The notes under the pieces were generated by a model. It saw only the letters and a program-made list of their open reading frames with translations. It searched no databases and was not told the origin of the DNA. Both the position numbers and the translations under genes were made by a program. DNA of 47,801 bases, from NCBI GenBank assembly GCA_023511585.1, contig JAIMBF010000016.1, positions 1-47,801 of the forward strand. The letters run 5' to 3'. Source of the stretch: Terriglobia bacterium (GTDB lineage Bacteria; Pseudomonadota; Alphaproteobacteria; Acetobacterales; Acetobacteraceae). This document shows, one piece after another, positions 45,395 to 47,801 of this stretch (positions are counted from its first letter, which is position 1; every line of letters starts with the position of its first letter).

Positions 45395-47232
45395 GGCAGT
45401 GCTTTCCGAAGCGGAACGACGCGGGAAAAGGTAATCTTTTCGGCGATCGTCTCGGCAATAAAACGGGCCGTGATCGGCGTGCCGTCGTAATGCAGGACAC
45501 GGATCAGTTTGCGGGGATCGGCATCGCACTCAATGAGAAGCAAGCTTCGCATTTGCGCGTCACGATTCTGTTCGATGACAAAAACGAACTCATGCTCGTC
45601 GATGAAGCTTTTCACGGAGTCGTCGAACGGAAACGCCCGAATGCGCATACGATCAAGCGTGATACCCTGAGCGGCGAGCATCTCGGCGGCTTCCTCCATC
45701 GCCGGGCTGGTAGAGCCGTAATAGAGCGCGCCGAACCGGCTTTCCTGGGAAGCGCGATGGAGCACGGGCTTGGGCACAAGAGTCTTAGCCGTTTCAAACT
45801 TGCGCAGCAACCGTTCCATGTTTTCGACGTAGGGCGCACCCTCTTCCGTGTAGCGCGCAAACGCGTCCTTGGTGGTGCCGCGGGTGAAGAAGGCGCCATA
45901 TTTCGGGTGGGTGCCGGGATACGTCCGCCAGGGGATGCCGTCTCCGTCAACGTCCAGATAGCGGGCGAACTCCTTGCCGGCGTCCAAATCCTCAAAATGC
46001 AGCACCTTGCCGCGATCGTAACGGCGGTTCTCCCGCCATTGGAACGGTTCGGTCAGGCGCTCGTTCATGCCGATATCGAGATCAAGCATGACAAAGACAG
46101 GAGTTTGCAACCTTTCGGCGAGATCGAACGCATCAGCGGCGAACGCAAAACATTCCGCCGGATCTTCCGGGAACAGCAAAATATGTTTGGTATCGCCGTG
46201 CGAGGCGTAAGCGCAGGCCAAAATATCCGCCTGCTGGGTACGCGTGGGCATGCCGGTGGAAGGCCCGCCTCTTTGCACATCGAAGATCACGGCGGGGATT
46301 TCCGCGAAATACGCGAGGCCGAGAAATTCTTGCATCAACGAAATGCCGGGACCGGAGGTTGCGGTAAACGCGCGCGCTCCGTTCCACCCTGCTCCGATCA
46401 CCATGCCGATGGCGGCAAGTTCGTCTTCCGCTTGAACAATGGCGAAACGATTCTTGCCTTTTTCTTTATCGACGCGAAACCGCTTGCAGTAGCGCTCGAA
46501 TGCCTCGGCAAGCGAGGTCGAAGGCGTAATAGGATACCACGCGGCAACCGTTGCGCCTGCATAGACTGCGCCCAATGCCGCCGCGGAATTGCCGTCGATG
46601 AAGATCCGGTTGCCGACGGTTTCGGCGCGACGCACCCGTAGCCCGATCGGGCAGGACCAATGCTTGTGCGCGTAATCCCGGCCAAGATGAAGGGCGTGAA
46701 CATTCGCTGCAATCAGCTGCTCCTTGCTCTTGAACTGCTCCGAGATAAGCTTTTCAAGTTCTGCCACGTCGATATCGAGCAAAGCCGAAAGCGCGCCGAC
46801 ATACATGATGTTTTTGAACAACAGTCGCTCGCGCGTATCCGAATATTCCTGGTTACACAGTGCCGTCAGCGGCATGCCGATTACGGTAATATCATCGCGG
46901 AATTTTTGCGCCGGGATTGGCCGGGTGGAGTCATAGAAAAGGTACCCCCCCGGCTCGATGGAGGCGACATCCTTATCCCAGGTTTGCGGGTTCATGGCTA
47001 CCATCAGATCCACCCCGCCCCGAGCACCGAGATGGCCGGATTCCGAAACCCGCACTTCATACCAAGTCGGCAGACCTTGGATGTTGGAGGGAAATATGTT
47101 CCGCGGCGTCGCGGCTACCCCCATGCGCAAAATGGCCCGTGCGAAGAGACGGTTTGCGCTTGCGGAGCCGGATCCGTTGATGTTTGCGAATTTTACGACG
47201 AATTCGTTTACGCGAACGAGGGGCTTCGGCAT
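45391..47232 (-). CDS. korA: 2-oxoacid:ferredoxin oxidoreductase, fused gamma-alpha subunit (KorA-like)
   Basis: A 613-residue fused subunit. The N-terminal gamma domain (about 1-190) begins VRVNEFVVKFANINGSGSASAN. The alpha part has YPITPSTSLAEAFERY, ATSGPGISLMQEFLGLAYFAEIPAVIFDVQRGGPSTGMPTRTQQADI, and a C-terminal FVIEQNRDAQ segment. The length and the gamma-alpha fusion match KorA of aerobic bacteria such as mycobacteria. ATG 47232 overlaps the upstream flavoprotein gene by 25 bases; the longer frame is rejected. It should form an alpha2beta2 enzyme with KorB and feed electrons to ferredoxin. Confidence 0.92.
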   Translation of the reverse strand: MPKPLVRVNEFVVKFANINGSGSASANRLFARAILRMGVAATPRNIFPSNIQGLPTWYEVRVSESGHLGARGGVDLMVAMNPQTWDKDVASIEPGGYLFYDSTRPIPAQKFRDDITVIGMPLTALCNQEYSDTRERLLFKNIMYVGALSALLDIDVAELEKLISEQFKSKEQLIAANVHALHLGRDYAHKHWSCPIGLRVRRAETVGNRIFIDGNSAAALGAVYAGATVAAWYPITPSTSLAEAFERYCKRFRVDKEKGKNRFAIVQAEDELAAIGMVIGAGWNGARAFTATSGPGISLMQEFLGLAYFAEIPAVIFDVQRGGPSTGMPTRTQQADILACAYASHGDTKHILLFPEDPAECFAFAADAFDLAERLQTPVFVMLDLDIGMNERLTEPFQWRENRRYDRGKVLHFEDLDAGKEFARYLDVDGDGIPWRTYPGTHPKYGAFFTRGTTKDAFARYTEEGAPYVENMERLLRKFETAKTLVPKPVLHRASQESRFGALYYGSTSPAMEEAAEMLAAQGITLDRMRIRAFPFDDSVKSFIDEHEFVFVIEQNRDAQMRSLLLIECDADPRKLIRVLHYDGTPITARFIAETIAEKITFSRVVPLRKALP

Positions 47233-47801
47233 GCGTGCTCCACTTGTGCCACATTGAGCAGAAAGCGCTGCATATCCCATGCGCCGGTCGGGCAACGTTC
47301 GGCGCACAATCCGCAATGCAGGCAGAGGTCTTCATCCTTGACCATAATCCGGCCGGTGCGCAACGCTCCCGATACATAAAGCGATTGCGACCAATTGGGC
47401 GCCGGGGCATTCAACCGCTTTCGCAGATCGGCCTCTTCACCGTTTTGCGTGAACGTAATGCAGTCCATTGGGCAGATGTCTACGCAAGCGTCACATTCAA
47501 TGCAAAGCGGGTCGGTGAATACCGTCTGAACATCACAATTCAGGCAGCGTTCGGCTTCGGCAAAAGCAAGCTTTTCGTCGTAGCCGAGCTCTACTTCCAC
47601 GCCGATATCGGTTAACGCTTCGGTTATTTCCCTATGCGGAACATGATAACGGCGGTCGTTAGAAATAAAGTTGTCGTAGCTCCACTCATGGATGCCCATC
47701 TTCTGGCTTGTCAGTGAAACTTTCGGCGGAGGACGTTGATCGAGGTCGAGCCCGCGGCAGAGAAGATCGATCGAAACCGCGGCTTCATGCCCATGCGCGA
47801 C
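47208..47801 (-). CDS. GltD-like flavoprotein with C-terminal 2x[4Fe-4S] ferredoxin domain (5' end cut)
   Basis: The frame is open to the window edge: the visible 197 residues begin VAHGHEAAVSIDLLCRG, the end of a pyridine-nucleotide flavoprotein domain, and pass through the internal ATG at 47699. The ferredoxin part has CIECDACVDICP and CLHCGLCAERCP, ligating two [4Fe-4S] clusters, plus an upstream CLNC. It overlaps korA by 25 bases, so the three genes are co-translated. It probably moves electrons between ferredoxin reduced by KorAB and NAD(P)H. Confidence 0.88.
   Translation of the reverse strand, partial: VAHGHEAAVSIDLLCRGLDLDQRPPPKVSLTSQKMGIHEWSYDNFISNDRRYHVPHREITEALTDIGVEVELGYDEKLAFAEAERCLNCDVQTVFTDPLCIECDACVDICPMDCITFTQNGEEADLRKRLNAPAPNWSQSLYVSGALRTGRIMVKDEDLCLHCGLCAERCPTGAWDMQRFLLNVAQVEHACRSPSFA

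Noticed and set aside
45301-46641. 446-codon open frame antisense to korA/korB
   Set aside because: The opposite strand encodes a clear 2-oxoacid:ferredoxin oxidoreductase; this frame has no family features.

Overview
This window looks like chromosomal DNA of an alphaproteobacterium, roughly 55-60% GC by eye. The gene order tig-clpP-clpX-lon, the grpE/dnaK/dnaJ block, a seven-iron FdxA ferredoxin and the alphaproteobacterial style of the proteins support this. I cannot fix the genus; a Rhodospirillales/Acetobacterales-like lineage is a guess. No integrase, transposase, prophage gene or CRISPR array was seen.

Layout. (1) 1-3.2 kb: a cut-off secreted protein, then an fdxA / GltD-like oxidoreductase / DUF488 operon, with an AhpD-like gene divergent from fdxA. 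(2) 3.2-9.8 kb: two tRNA genes, then the proteostasis genes trigger factor, clpP, clpX and lon. (3) 9.9-31.6 kb: an accessory catabolic block of about 22 kb. It holds a polyamine-type ABC transporter, a dihydropyrimidinase (hydantoinase), and an operon of FadR-type regulator, asparaginase-like amidase, polysaccharide-deacetylase-fold hydrolase (imidase-like), small CxxC protein and CobW GTPase. Divergent from that operon is a peptide-type ABC transporter with a dehydrogenase, followed by a complete ribose-type ABC transporter. (4) 31.7-38.7 kb: tRNA-Leu, grpE, dnaK, dnaJ, an EF-G gene and a small hypothetical gene. (5) 38.7-43.3 kb: an Mla/MCE-type lipid transporter (lipoprotein, MCE protein, ATPase, STAS-permease) with an orphan solute-binding protein upstream. 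(6) 43.4-44.1 kb: a YqjD/YqjE-like small membrane pair. (7) 44.3 kb to the end: a 2-oxoacid:ferredoxin oxidoreductase (KorAB type) and the C-terminus of a GltD-like flavoprotein carrying a ferredoxin domain.

How the genes may work together. The centre of the accessory block (14.5-26.9 kb) reads as one module for taking up and opening cyclic amides. A hydantoinase and an imidase-like enzyme would open rings, an asparaginase-fold enzyme would remove the remaining amide nitrogen, and CobW would supply a metal, probably zinc. Two ABC systems would import substrate. The FadR-type regulator sits next to a textbook TGGT-N3-ACCA palindrome in the intergenic region it shares with the peptide transporter, so local control is likely. 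At the two ends of the window, two separate GltD-like flavoproteins are each paired with ferredoxin chemistry (FdxA on the left, KorAB on the right), suggesting sizeable ferredoxin/NAD(P)H exchange in this organism.
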